From contig JBEVVR010000004.1 in assembly GCA_040507035.1 (NCBI GenBank), forward strand, positions 131,228-195,227: a DNA stretch of 64,000 nucleotides, written 5' to 3'. Shown one piece after another: positions 63,800-64,000 of this stretch. Under the pieces are notes generated by a model, which was not told the DNA's origin, made no database searches, and saw only the letters and a program-made list of their open reading frames with translations. Numbering within the stretch: the first letter of the stretch is position 1; the number at the start of each line of letters is the position of its first letter. This stretch comes from Thiodiazotropha sp040507035. GTDB taxonomy: Bacteria; Pseudomonadota; Gammaproteobacteria; Chromatiales; Chromatiaceae. The translations under genes were made by a program, and so were the position numbers.

Positions 63800-63829
63800 T
63801 CGGTGCTGAAAGTTATGTGTAGTTTACTA

Positions 63830-63910
63830 GTTCCCATGCTCCTGCGTGGGAACTCATAACTGATCTTGATTAGCCCGCCGTATGCATTCCCACGCTGGAG
63901 CATGGGAACG
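63830..63910. repeat. Pair of REP-like palindromes in opposite orientation
   Basis: GTTCCCATGCTCCTGCGTGGGAAC (about 63830–63853) and CATTCCCACGCTGGAGCATGGGAACG (about 63885–63910) are each palindromic and are inverted copies of one another. Two inverted units with a short spacer form the arrangement known for REP/REPIN elements. No RAYT transposase is in the window. Confidence 0.75.
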
Positions 63911-64000
63911 AGGAAGATTTTTTCGTTTGTCGATTAATAGTCGACCGGCGAAGTGGCCCCCTGCTCGGAATGGAGCGGGGCCTCAAACCATGAGAGTTTC

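Larger units (their letters stand above)
63618..64000. other. Gene-free tail of the window with palindromic repeats
   Basis: About 380 bases after the rhodanese gene. No protein or RNA gene seen; most of it is made of the two repeat structures listed separately. Confidence 0.6.

Overview
The window looks like a chromosomal segment of a free-living or symbiotic gammaproteobacterium. The block parC – tRNA-Leu – tig – clpP – clpX – lon – hupB – tRNA-Val – tRNA-Asp – ppiD is a classic gammaproteobacterial arrangement. A sulfide:quinone-oxidoreductase-like flavoprotein, two rhodanese proteins and a PEP-CTERM protein fit a sulfur-oxidising Chromatiales-type lineage (inference; no rRNA is present to prove it). 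Most of the window is moderately GC-rich. The stretch from about 9.2 to 13.4 kb is visibly AT-rich and looks acquired. A 100-N gap inside rmuC, flanked by a 91-bp duplicated sequence, shows that this is a scaffolded draft assembly.

Region by region. 1–9.2 kb holds envelope and signalling genes: the end of a TPR-like protein, an exported FecR-like protein that ends in a ribosomal-L7/L12-like domain, an exported alpha/beta hydrolase, a PEP-CTERM protein, a diguanylate cyclase overlapping an orphan PhnD-like binding protein, the tail of a dead PEP-CTERM gene, and a secreted beta-propeller protein. 9.2–13.4 kb is the AT-rich island: a rhomboid protease, a displaced copy of the 3' end of metG, a RelA/SpoT-synthetase protein fused to a long helical (TPR-like) tail, and two stacked hairpins. 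It ends exactly at the 3' end of the intact metG. 13.4–29.2 kb is mixed housekeeping: metG, an exported rhodanese, an OlsF-like two-domain acyltransferase, lipoproteins, a YiiX-like papain-fold protein, uppP, galE, tatD, yaaA, xthA, a ThiS-like/Mut7-C protein and mtaB. 29.3–34.7 kb holds rmuC, a repeat-rich spacer, a thioesterase/NTF2 gene pair and parC. 34.9–43.9 kb is the protein quality-control block, with a sigma-32-type promoter before lon and a near-consensus sigma-70 promoter before hupB. 43.9–55.4 kb holds fabI, a five-gene oligopeptide-type ABC transporter with two double-NBD ATPases and a membrane-tethered binding protein, and a diguanylate cyclase coupled to a DUF815 ATPase. 55.4–64 kb holds the SQR-like flavoprotein, a small ferredoxin-fold protein, an S24-like domain, an Atm1-type exporter, cca, a NarX/NarL-type two-component system, a rhodanese and terminal palindromic repeats.

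The most promising accessory system is the RelA/SpoT–TPR gene. It is bracketed by direct repeats of the metG 3' end, the footprint expected of an element that integrated at metG and rebuilt its end. The protein keeps the visible (p)ppGpp-synthetase residues, has no hydrolase domain, and carries a helical tail where fused toxic small alarmone synthetases carry a sensor or antitoxin. A role in stress or phage defence is inferred, not shown.
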